Below are positions 28,899-38,200 of a stretch of DNA of 64,000 bases, in pieces (position 1 is the first letter of the stretch; each line of letters opens with the position of its first letter). Below the pieces are notes generated by a model that was given only the letters and a program-made list of their open reading frames with translations, searched no databases and was not told the origin of the DNA. Position numbers and translations under genes: made by a program. The DNA is taken from positions 6,572,001 to 6,636,000 of the forward strand of contig NZ_RJKL01000001.1 of the NCBI RefSeq assembly GCF_003751945.1. The letters are read 5' to 3'. Source of the stretch: Couchioplanes caeruleus. Lineage in GTDB: Bacteria > Actinomycetota > Actinomycetes > Mycobacteriales > Micromonosporaceae.

Positions 28899-30542
28899 AT
28901 GAGGCACGTGCCCCTCCCGCTCGCCGCCCTGACCGCCCAGGCGCAGACCTTGACGGCCGAGGGTGACCTCGCCGGCGCCCGGGACGTCCTCGCGGGTGCC
29001 CTCGATCCGGCCGAGACCGACCCCCGCAACGCCTCGCCCGACCTGGCGCTCGCGGCGGCGTTGCAGGCGCGCATCCTCATCGCGCTGGGCGACGCGCACG
29101 CGGCGCGGAACTGGGCGGGCTTCGCGCACGCGGCCGAGGAGCGGCTGCACGGCCCGCACGACGAGCGGACGATCGCCGCCGCCGCGACCCACGCGGCGGT
29201 GCTGCACCGGGTGGGCAACCACGGCCGGGCCGCCCAGCTCTACCACGATCTGGTGGGCGAGCTGACCGCCCTGGACGGGCCGCTGTCCGCGCGGGTGCTC
29301 GCCGCCGAGGCCGACCTGGCGACGGCCGAACATTCTGCGGGCCAGTGCACGGCCGCCCGGGCGCGGCTCACCGACGCCTGGACCCGGCACCGCGAGGTGC
29401 ACGGCGACGCCTCCGCAGCCGGGATCAAGATGCTGGCCCGGCTGGGCGCGATGGAGCGCGAGTGCGGCCGCGGCGAGGACGCCGCCGCGCACCTGGCCCT
29501 GGCTCAGGAGCTGTGTGCCCGCCATCTCAGCGCCGACCACTCCCTGGCGCAGCAGATCGCCCGGCTGGCCGGCCACCCCCCGTCCGGGGAGCACCGATGC
29601 GGGCAGGTGCGCCGCTCGACCGGCCCGGCGGCCGAGCCATCCCCGGGCCGGATGCCGGCCACCGTCCCGGGTGTGCACCCGGTGCGTCCGGACCCGGCTC
29701 CCGGCGACCTCACCGGCCGCCACGCCCGCCTGGACCCGCCGCCGGCCGTTCCGTTTCCGGCCGCCCCGCCGGCCGTCCCGTCCTCCGCCCCGCCGCCGGT
29801 GGCCGTCCCACCGGTGGCCGTCCCGCCGGCGGTCGTCCCGCCCCAGGCCGCCTGGCCCGGCCACGTTCCCCGGCGGGAGGAAGGGGCGCCGGCGGCACCG
29901 TTCACCGACGCGACCGCCGGCATCCCGGCCCTTCCCGCCGATCCCCGGCCGTTCCGGCAGCCCGTCGACCGGGCCAGCGCCCCGGTCACCGGCGTACCCG
30001 CGGAAGAGCCGGACCTGCCGGCGAGCCGGCAGCCGTTCATCCTCGCCACGGTGCTGGTCGCCGGGGTGGCGGCTGCGGCGGCCATCGTGGCCGTGACCCT
30101 GCCGCGCGGCGACCGGGCCCGGACACCCGCCGCACCGCTCCCGGCGACCGGCACCGCGACAGGCCCGGCGGGCACCGCGACCGCCCCGGCGAGCGGCTCT
30201 TCGGGCGCCCCCGGAGCGAGTGCCGCCGGGACGGGGAGTGCCGCCGCGCCGGGCCCGTCGGCGACCGTCGACCCCCTCGCGCCGATCGACGTCAAGCTGC
30301 GCGACAACCGCGATAGCGTCTCGCTGACCTGGCGCTATCCGCAGGGCTCGGAGGGCCCGGTGCTGATCTCCGGCGGGCGCAGCGGGCAGGAGCAGCGGGC
30401 GTTCCAGCAGCTTCCCGCGGGAACCACCGAGTACGTCGTCTACGGCCTCAACGAGCAGAACAACTACTGCTTCACCGTCGCCGTCGTCTACACCGTCGAC
30501 AAGGTGGCCGCCTCGCCGGCGGCGTGCACCGCGCGCCGGTGA
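28899..30542 (+). CDS. TPR, proline-rich, single-span membrane protein with FN3-like outer domain
   Basis: I took the ATG at 28899 (547 residues) because TPR-like helices begin right after it. Residues about 1-225 are Ala-rich tandem helices of TPR type. Residues 230-360 are a Pro/Ala-rich linker, including VAVPPVAVPP repeats. One membrane segment (FILATVLVAGVAAAAAIVAV, near 380) is followed by a Thr/Ala/Gly/Pro stalk and a C-terminal beta domain (VKLRDNRDSVSLTWRYP to YCFTVAVVY) that looks like fibronectin type III. Topology: TPRs inside, FN3 outside. The function is unknown; similar layouts are common in actinomycete signalling clusters, and the next gene is a TPR diguanylate cyclase. Confidence 0.7.
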   Translation: MRHVPLPLAALTAQAQTLTAEGDLAGARDVLAGALDPAETDPRNASPDLALAAALQARILIALGDAHAARNWAGFAHAAEERLHGPHDERTIAAAATHAAVLHRVGNHGRAAQLYHDLVGELTALDGPLSARVLAAEADLATAEHSAGQCTAARARLTDAWTRHREVHGDASAAGIKMLARLGAMERECGRGEDAAAHLALAQELCARHLSADHSLAQQIARLAGHPPSGEHRCGQVRRSTGPAAEPSPGRMPATVPGVHPVRPDPAPGDLTGRHARLDPPPAVPFPAAPPAVPSSAPPPVAVPPVAVPPAVVPPQAAWPGHVPRREEGAPAAPFTDATAGIPALPADPRPFRQPVDRASAPVTGVPAEEPDLPASRQPFILATVLVAGVAAAAAIVAVTLPRGDRARTPAAPLPATGTATGPAGTATAPASGSSGAPGASAAGTGSAAAPGPSATVDPLAPIDVKLRDNRDSVSLTWRYPQGSEGPVLISGGRSGQEQRAFQQLPAGTTEYVVYGLNEQNNYCFTVAVVYTVDKVAASPAACTARR

Positions 30543-30652
30543 GATTGTGACCTAGATAATCGAGGCGAACATCTCAGCGATCACGGTCGGCGTCCGATCA
30601 AAGCCGCATACCGAAGACCCCGGGGGATCGACCGGGAGGGCGGGGAGCGCTT

Positions 30653-32242
30653 GTGACGACCGAGGCGGCAGAGGTGTCCGGCAGGACCCTGGCCGACGAC
30701 ACGCGCGCGCATTTCGAAGCCACCCTCGAGGAGCTCGAGAAGCGCCCCGTGTCCTGGTTCCGCAGCGTGACCGTGCCCGCCGCCGCGGTCGAGCGCCGGG
30801 CGGAGGCCCTCGGCTTCCAGGACCTCGCCGTGCGGGCGAAGCTGCTGCGCGCCGACGTCCTCGTCCGCGAGGGCCGGCTGGAACGGGGCGGGCGGTGGGC
30901 ACACCAGGTGCTGGCCTGGGCCCAGCAACACGATCACCCGTTCCTGCTCGCCCGGGCCCACCGGATCCTGTCGAGCTTCTACCGCCAGATCGGCGACCTC
31001 TCCGAGGGGCTCACCCACGCCGTCCAGTGCTACTCCCACCTCACCGACGACGAGCCGCAGAACATCCGGGCGCGACACCTCATGGCGCTCGGGATCGCGC
31101 TCGACGAGAGCGGTTCCACCGCGGAGGGCGGCCGGCGTTTCCGCGAGGCGCTGCACATCGCCACGACCGTCGGCGACCTCGAGCTGACCATGAACATCCT
31201 CAACAACATGGCGTACACGGCCTTCGAGAACGACGACGAGGCCGCCGCCCGGGATCTCGTCCGGCACATGCGCGAGGCCCAGGCCCGCAGCCCGCGCAAC
31301 TTCAGCGCGCACGAACTCGACACCATCGCCCGCGTGGAGATGATGGGCGGGCGCTACGACGCCGCCGAGGAGACGCTGAGCGGCCTGCTCGAGGGCGGCG
31401 GGTCGAAGGTGGAATCGCACGAGGGCGACGCGCCGGCCGTCGGCCTGCTCACCCTCGCCGAGGCCCGCCGGTTGAACCGCCGCTACGCCGCCGCGCAGCA
31501 GGCCCTCGACGAGGCCGTGCGGATCGCCGAGGAGCGTGGCCTCGACCGGGTACGCGCCCAGGCCCGCGAGGAGCAGGCCGCCCTCTACGCCGCCACGGGC
31601 CGTTTCCGGGACGCGTACGACGAGCACCTCGCCTTCCACAAGTCGGCGACCGCCCTGCACTCGGCGCAGCGCGAGGCACGGGCCCGGGCGTTGCAGGCGG
31701 TCTTCGAGGCCACCGAGGCTCGGCGCGCGAGCGAGCACTTCCGGGAGATGGCCCACCGCGACGCCCTGACCGGCCTCTACAACCGCCGCTACGTCAACGA
31801 GCGGCTTCCCGCCCTGCTCGGCGAGGCGCTGGTGGGGCGCCGTCCGATCTCGGTCGCGATCCTCGACCTGGACTACTTCAAGCGGGTGAACGACACGCTG
31901 TCGCACGGCACCGGCGACGTGGTGCTCCAGGAGATCGCCCGGCTCCTGCTGGAGGCGGCGACCGGACCGACGATCGCCGCCCGGATGGGCGGCGAGGAGT
32001 TCCTGCTGATCATGCCCGATGTGGAGGCGGACGAGGCCGCCGACCGCTGCGAGCGGCTGCGCCTGCGGATCCGCGCGCACGCCTGGGAACCCATCACCGG
32101 CGCCATGCCGGTGACCACCAGCATCGGGGTGACCACCTCGGACGACGGCCGCGGCTCGCCCTCGTCACTGCTCTCCCTGGCCGACCGCAATCTGTACGTC
32201 GCCAAGCGCGAGGGCCGCGACCGCGTCGTCGCCGACGTCTGA
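30653..32242 (+). CDS. Diguanylate cyclase with N-terminal TPR-like domain
   Basis: 529 residues from a GTG with a G-rich site upstream. Residues 1-340 are helical TPR-like repeats; the rest is a GGDEF domain starting AHRDALTGLYNRRYVNE, with the active site as GGEEF (near residue 446), an accepted active form. The product would be cyclic di-GMP. The inhibitory RxxD site five residues before the signature is absent, so no product feedback by that route is expected. It is cytoplasmic. A neighbouring minus-strand pair holds two more GGDEF proteins. Confidence 0.93.
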   Translation: MTTEAAEVSGRTLADDTRAHFEATLEELEKRPVSWFRSVTVPAAAVERRAEALGFQDLAVRAKLLRADVLVREGRLERGGRWAHQVLAWAQQHDHPFLLARAHRILSSFYRQIGDLSEGLTHAVQCYSHLTDDEPQNIRARHLMALGIALDESGSTAEGGRRFREALHIATTVGDLELTMNILNNMAYTAFENDDEAAARDLVRHMREAQARSPRNFSAHELDTIARVEMMGGRYDAAEETLSGLLEGGGSKVESHEGDAPAVGLLTLAEARRLNRRYAAAQQALDEAVRIAEERGLDRVRAQAREEQAALYAATGRFRDAYDEHLAFHKSATALHSAQREARARALQAVFEATEARRASEHFREMAHRDALTGLYNRRYVNERLPALLGEALVGRRPISVAILDLDYFKRVNDTLSHGTGDVVLQEIARLLLEAATGPTIAARMGGEEFLLIMPDVEADEAADRCERLRLRIRAHAWEPITGAMPVTTSIGVTTSDDGRGSPSSLLSLADRNLYVAKREGRDRVVADV

Positions 32243-32464
32243 CCCGCGGCGCCCATCTCCTCTGCACTGGATGGTGTCGGCCGTGAATCCGCTCGGGAGC
32301 GTGGGGCATGGCACACAGTGAGCGCGTGGCCGCGGTGGTCCCGGCTCCGGACGCCGCGGCGGTACCGCATCGACGTCAGGGTTCATGACAGGTCCCTCGC
32401 CGAGGGCGGGTGGCTGCCGGTCGGCGACGCGGGCCGAGGGCGCGCAGCGCGAGCCCCGGCGGTC

Positions 32465-32896
32465 TCAGGTCGAGGGGCGGAGCAGGACCAGAGGAATCTC
32501 GCGCGTGGTGCGCTTCTGGTAGGCCGCGTAGTTGCGGTAGCGGCTCGTGACCTGTGGCCAGAGGCGGGCGCGCTCGTCCGGGGTGGCGATGCTCGCCACC
32601 ATCGGCAGGCGCGGTCCGCCGGCGACCGACACCTCCACCTGCGGCTTGTCGCGGAGGTTGAGGAACCACGCCGGGTGGTGGTCGTCGCCGCCGCGGGAGG
32701 CGACCACGACGTACGCCTCGGCGTCGGTGAGCGGGGACGTGAGCATCACCGCCCGCGGCGTCCCGGTGCGGCGGCCGGTGGTGACCAGCTCGAGGACGGT
32801 CATGTCGGCGACCTGCCAGCCGAGGCGCCCGCGGCTCACCCTCAGGATGGCGCGGTGAATGGCATTCATGGCCTTCAATGCGATGTCTGGCGGCAC
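32465..32896 (-). CDS. Ddn-like F420-dependent nitroreductase family protein
   Basis: 143 residues with the family features LELVTTGRRTGTPRAVML, a SRGGDDHHPAWFLNLR core and YAAYQKRTTREIPLVLL at the end. Members bind deazaflavin F420 and reduce quinones or nitro compounds; several actinomycete members have unknown substrates. No signal peptide. It lies 40 bases before the end of the GGDEF-EAL gene on the same strand but is probably separate. A second member occurs at 59406. Confidence 0.85.
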   Translation of the reverse strand: MPPDIALKAMNAIHRAILRVSRGRLGWQVADMTVLELVTTGRRTGTPRAVMLTSPLTDAEAYVVVASRGGDDHHPAWFLNLRDKPQVEVSVAGGPRLPMVASIATPDERARLWPQVTSRYRNYAAYQKRTTREIPLVLLRPST

Positions 32897-32936
32897 CGGG
32901 TCAGGATACGAAGATTCGCGCCCGCGGGACAGTCCC

Positions 32937-35216
32937 CTAGCCGAGGGTGCCGACCACGCGGCTCCCGTACGCGTCGAAGAGCAGCTTCTCGACGTCCTCG
33001 GCCGGCTGCGGCCGCGCGAAGTAGTAGCCCTGGCCCTGGTCGCATCCGCTGTCCAGCAACGGCTTCCACTGGCTCGCGTCCTCGATGCCCTCCGCCACCG
33101 TGACCAGGCCGAGGGTGCGGCCCAGGCCGACGATGGCCGGGGTGAGCGAGGCGCCGGGGGTCTCGACGCCGATGTCGTCCACGAACATCTTGTCGATCTT
33201 CAGGATGTCCACCGGGAACCGGCGCAGGTACGCCAGCGACGAGTACCCGGTGCCGAAGTCGTCGATGGCCAGCTTGATGCCCAGCGCCTTCAGCTTGTGG
33301 AGCTGGTGCACGGTGGCGTCGACGTCGTGCACGAGGACCGATTCGGTGATCTCGAGCGTCAGCAGCTCCGGTGCCAGGCCGGTCTGCCGCAGGACGCCCG
33401 CCACCAGGTCGGGCAGGTCGGGGCGGCGGATCTGCCGGGCCGACAGGTTGACCGTGATGTGCAGGCCCGCGCCGGGCAGCGACCGGTTCCACTCCGCCGC
33501 CTTCCGGCACGCCTCGTGCAGCACCCAGGAGCCGACCGACACGATGTAGCCGGTCTCCTCGGCGAGCGAGATGAAGTCGAGCGGCGACACCGTGCCGCGC
33601 TCGGGGTGCGCCCAGCGCACCAGCGCCTCGCAACCGGTGACCCGGCCGTCGCTGAGGTCGACGATCGGCTGGTAGTGCAGCACCAACTGGTCGCGCTCCA
33701 CCGCGTGGCGCAGGTCCATCTCCAGCCCGGCGCGCCGGGCGCGAACCACCTGCATGCCGGGCTGGAACATCTCGATGCAGCCCGGGCCGTCCTGCTTGGC
33801 CGCCGTGAGGGCGAGATCCGCGCCCTGGAGCAGGGCGTCCGCGTCCCGCTCGCCGAGCGCGCTGAAGGCGATGCCCGCCGTGCAGTCGATCGTGACCTCC
33901 CGGCCGCCGATCCAGAACGGGCGGCGCAGGGACGCGGCCAGCCGCTCGGTGACCTCCATCGCCGGCTCCGCCTGTTCCACGCCGGCGAGCAGGATCGCGA
34001 ACTCGTCCGCGCCGAAGCGGGCCAGCGTGTCGGTGGCGCGCAGACCGGCGGAGAGGCGCTCCGCCACGCCGGTGAGCAGCAGGTCACCCGCGGCGTGGCC
34101 GAAGGTGTCGTTGACCGTCTTGAAGCGGTGCAGGTTGAACAGGACGACCGCCACCCGGCTCTTCTCGCGGGCGGCCAGCGCCATCGTGTGCACCAGCCGG
34201 TTGCGGAACAGCGCCGAGCTGGCGAGCCCGGTGAGCGGGTCGTGGAACGCCTGGTAGAGGCCGTCCACCGCGCGGGCCGCCTCGATGGCGACGCCGACGT
34301 GCTCGGCGAACGCCGTCAGCACCGCCTGGTCGGCGGGGCCGTAGACCCGGTCGGGGCGGCGGGAGGCGACGAACAGGCCGCCGACCACCTTGTCGTGGTG
34401 GCGTACCGGAGCCGCCATGGCCGCCTGGACGCCGGCCTCGATGCCGTCGTCCGCGGTCTCCGGCGACTGCGCGGAGCCGTCGAACACGACGACCTCGTCG
34501 CGCCGGATCGCCTGGCCGGTGACCCCGGCGGCGTTCAGCGGTGCCCGCCACAGGCGGTGGCGCACCTCGTCGGGGAACCCGCACGTCGAGGCGAGTTGCA
34601 GCATGTCCGGGTCGTCGCCCTCGCGCATCGCCAGCGCGGCGATGGCGTCCCCGAGCAGGGACCGTGCGCCCGCGGTGATCGCGTCGAAGATCTCGTTCAG
34701 CGGCGCGCGGCGGGCGACCGCCCGCTGCACCACGGCGAGCTGTTCGAGCAGCATCCGGCCGGTCCGCGCGTCCTGCGCCGCCGCCTCGGCGTCGCCGCCG
34801 GCGTAGCGCCGCTGCTCCGCGACGTGGTCGAGGGCGGCGAGCTGTAGCGCCAGTGCCGCGCTCAGCCCGGTCGCGAGGTCGGCCTCGGCGTCCACGAACG
34901 GCGAGCCGCCGTCGCGCACCGCGATCAGCCGCCGGCCGGTGTGCCGGCCGATCGCCACGGTCAGGACGGACCGAGCGCCGATGGTCTCGCATGCGGCACC
35001 CGTCGCGGGCACCCGGGGCTGGGGCATCTCCGCGTCCAGAACGCCCTGGACGGCGACCGTGGCACGGTCCTGCAGGATCGCCACCGTGTCCGCGGCCAGG
35101 ACGGCCGCCATGCTGTCGACGGCGGCCACCGCGGCCGAGACGACGTCGGACGTGCCGGAGATCGCCTCGATGAACGCGGCCACGCTGCGACCGGGCTCGA
35201 ACGTCATGCTCGTCAT
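32937..35216 (-). CDS. GAF-GGDEF-EAL protein, probable c-di-GMP phosphodiesterase
   Basis: 759 residues from the ATG that overlaps the stop of the upstream kinase fusion (ATGA), hence translationally coupled. A GAF domain lies at about residues 150-330. The GGDEF domain (about 335-500) has the signature GADEF, so cyclase activity is doubtful, but RATD, an I-site-like RxxD five residues before, is kept. The EAL domain (about 515-755) has the EALVRW, NLSARQ, EITES, DDFGTGYSS, KIDK and AEGIED motifs, so it should hydrolyse c-di-GMP. Expected logic: a degenerate GGDEF acting as nucleotide sensor for an active EAL. It is cytoplasmic. Confidence 0.93.
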   Translation of the reverse strand: MTSMTFEPGRSVAAFIEAISGTSDVVSAAVAAVDSMAAVLAADTVAILQDRATVAVQGVLDAEMPQPRVPATGAACETIGARSVLTVAIGRHTGRRLIAVRDGGSPFVDAEADLATGLSAALALQLAALDHVAEQRRYAGGDAEAAAQDARTGRMLLEQLAVVQRAVARRAPLNEIFDAITAGARSLLGDAIAALAMREGDDPDMLQLASTCGFPDEVRHRLWRAPLNAAGVTGQAIRRDEVVVFDGSAQSPETADDGIEAGVQAAMAAPVRHHDKVVGGLFVASRRPDRVYGPADQAVLTAFAEHVGVAIEAARAVDGLYQAFHDPLTGLASSALFRNRLVHTMALAAREKSRVAVVLFNLHRFKTVNDTFGHAAGDLLLTGVAERLSAGLRATDTLARFGADEFAILLAGVEQAEPAMEVTERLAASLRRPFWIGGREVTIDCTAGIAFSALGERDADALLQGADLALTAAKQDGPGCIEMFQPGMQVVRARRAGLEMDLRHAVERDQLVLHYQPIVDLSDGRVTGCEALVRWAHPERGTVSPLDFISLAEETGYIVSVGSWVLHEACRKAAEWNRSLPGAGLHITVNLSARQIRRPDLPDLVAGVLRQTGLAPELLTLEITESVLVHDVDATVHQLHKLKALGIKLAIDDFGTGYSSLAYLRRFPVDILKIDKMFVDDIGVETPGASLTPAIVGLGRTLGLVTVAEGIEDASQWKPLLDSGCDQGQGYYFARPQPAEDVEKLLFDAYGSRVVGTLG

Positions 35217-38200
35217 GCCTGCTCCACCCGGTTGCGGCCGCCTTGCTTGGCCCGGTACAGCGCGTGGTCGGCGCGCGCGAGAACCTGATCCAGCCCGTCG
35301 TCTTCCGGGTGAAGGTGGGTGATCCCGACGCTCACCGTCACCGGCAGTGCGCCGTCCCGGGTCGGGATCGCGGTGGCGGCGATCGCCTCCCGGATCCGTT
35401 CCGCGAGGTTCGGGCCGCTCTCGTCGAGGTCCGGCAGGATCACCGCGAACTCCTCCCCGCCGTAGCGACCGAGGACGTCGCAGAAGCGGATGCTCTGCGT
35501 CACCCGGCGGGCGACCTCCCGGATGACGTCGTCGCCGACGCCGTGCCCGTACGTGTCGTTGACCGCCTTGAAGTTGTCGATGTCGAGCATCACCGCGGCC
35601 AACTCGTGGCCGTTGCGGGCGGCGGCGTTCAGCAGCGTGGTGGCCAGGGAGTAGAAGTGGCGGCGGTTGTTGACGCCGGTCAGCTCGTCCGTGGTCGCCA
35701 GCTCCTGCACCCGGGCGAACAGCCCGGCGTTCGCGTACGCGCTCATGCCCTGGCTGGCCAGCGCGGCCGCGATCTCGCGGGCGGTGTCGTCGAAGCCGGC
35801 TCCGCCGAGCAGCACCACCCCGACCAGGCCGTCGTGGGACACCAGCGGTACGGCGAGCGCGACCTCCGCGTCGCCGAGCAGCCGCTCGCGCAGCTCCGGG
35901 CTGGCCGGCAGCGTCACCGGCGTGTCCGCCACACGGGCGGCGGCCAGCATCGGGTCCACCCCGTCCGCCAGCCACGAGCCGTGCAGGGCGGGGTCCGCGG
36001 ACCCGGCGACGGCCACGATGTCCAGCCCCGCCTCGCCGGCGAGCAGCAACCCGCCCGCCGTCGCGCCGACGTGGGTGTGCAGCGTCGCGAACAACCGGTG
36101 CAGCACCTGCGACGGGTCCAGGATGGCGCTGAGCTCCGCCAGGCTCGACCGCAGCGTCTCGGCGAGCTGCTGCTGGTGACGGGCGGTCTGCACGGCGAGG
36201 CCGAGCTGGGCCGCGCGGGCGGTCTCCAGCGACACCGCGACGTGGCTGGTGATCGCGGTGAGCACCTCGACGTCGTCCTCGGTGAAGATGCCGCGGGCCA
36301 TCCTGCTGTCCAGGTACGCGACGCCGAGGATCCGGCCCTTGAACTGCACCGGCGCCACCATGATGCTGCGCAGGCCGTGCACGACCACGCTCTGCGAGCC
36401 GAGGGCGGCACCCTGCTCGGTGCCGGCGACGACCAGGGCCTCCCCCGTCTCGATGACCCGCTGCACCAGCGTGGAGCCGTAGTCGGTCACCGTGTCGAGG
36501 TCGTTGCCGGCGGCGTCGCGCCCGGCGAAGGGCACGGTCGCGCCGGCCTCGTCCACCAGGAAGAGCAGGGCCCGCTCGGCGCCGAGGATGCGCAGCGTCT
36601 CGTCGAGCGCCACCCGGGCCAGCCGCTGCGGGTCGAGGACCGTCGCGCCGGCCGCGCTGACCTGCTGCAGCGCCTCGAGGCGGCGGTTGCGCCCGGTGCG
36701 CGAGTCGAGGTCGCTGAGAACGCGCTTCGGGTGCGACGGAGCGTCGTCGATGGCGAACTCCATGCGGACCTGGCGGCGGCGGTGCTCCCAGCCGTACGTC
36801 TCGGCCAGCAGGTTGGCGATCCGGGCCTGCCGCTCGGCCTCGCCGGTGTGCCCGAGGGCGCGCAGAGCCCGGGCCCGGATGCGGGCCACCTCGAACGTCA
36901 CCAGCGGTGCGTCCAGCGCGCGGCTGTCCCGCTCCACCTTGTCGGCCAGCACGATGGCCTTGCGGTGCTCGCCGCGCAGGTGCAGCAGCGCGGCCTGGGC
37001 GGTGCGGTGGCCGGTGCGCAGCAGCACGGTGCTCGCCACCCGGCCGAGCTCCCGCGTCGCCTGCTCCGCCGCCAGCAGCCGGGCCGGCCGCTCTGCCTCG
37101 TCGGCCAGCCGCACCTGCGCCATCCGGCCGTGCGCCCGCCAGACGTAGAACCACTTGAGCTGGGCCATGAGCTCGCTCTTGTTCAGGTTGAGGCCCTCGA
37201 ACTCCGCGACGATCTCGTCGAAGCGGGCGCCGAACTCGCCCTCCTCCACCGCCGCGCAGAGCGAGGCGGTGGCGATGTTGGCGCGCTGCACGGGCGTGGC
37301 GATCCCCGGCGGCAGCGCCTCGCGCATGGCGGCGTCCACCGCGGCGGCCTCGGCCGGCAGGCCCAACTGGGCCGGGATCAAGACGCCCAGCATGCTGAAC
37401 GACGTGCCGTACACCTGGCTGGGGTCGACCAGCCGTTGCAGGCTGCGCTCGTAGTCCGCCTTGCTCTCGCGGGTGTATCCGCGCAGCATCAGCCGCAGCG
37501 CCGTCGTGGCCATCCCGGGCAGCATCTGCGCCGGGTGGAACCAGTGGGAGTGCCGGGCGAGGGCCCGCTCGTAGGTGCTGCCGTCGTCGATGCCGGCGAA
37601 GAGCTGTGCCAGGCCCAGGACCCATTCGACGTACGCGATCAACTGCGGGTCCCGCAGCTTCTCGGCGTCCCGGGTGGCCCGGGTGAGGCAGCGCTGGGCC
37701 GTGCCGTGCAGGCGCAGCATCGCGGTGACGTAGCCGATCAGCGCGTACACCCGGACGTACTCGGGGCACAGGCCGATGCGGTTGATGGCGTACAGCGCCC
37801 GCAGCGTGAAGACGGCGGCCTCGCGCAGGCGCATGCCGAGCGCGGCGGCGTATCCGCCGGCGTCCAGGACGGCGGCGAGGGCGGCCAGGTCGTCGCGGCG
37901 GCGGCCCTTCGCGGTGCCGTACCCGATGCCGGTGCGGCGCACGAGCGCGCCGGCCGCCGCGAGGGCGAGGGTGGACAGCAGCCGGACCGGCTTGTTCGCC
38001 GGCAGCGGGCGGCCGAGCTCGTGCAGCGCCTCGGTCGCCGCCTGCACGGCCCGCTCGTCGGCCCAGGTGGTGTGGTGCAGCTCCACCAGGGTCGTGCGCA
38101 ACTCGGCGCGGCGCTGCCGGTCGGTCTCGGTGGCCAGGGCCCGGTCCAGCGTCTGCCGGCAGTCGGCGAAGTGGCCGGCCCGCAGGTACGCCACGGCGAG

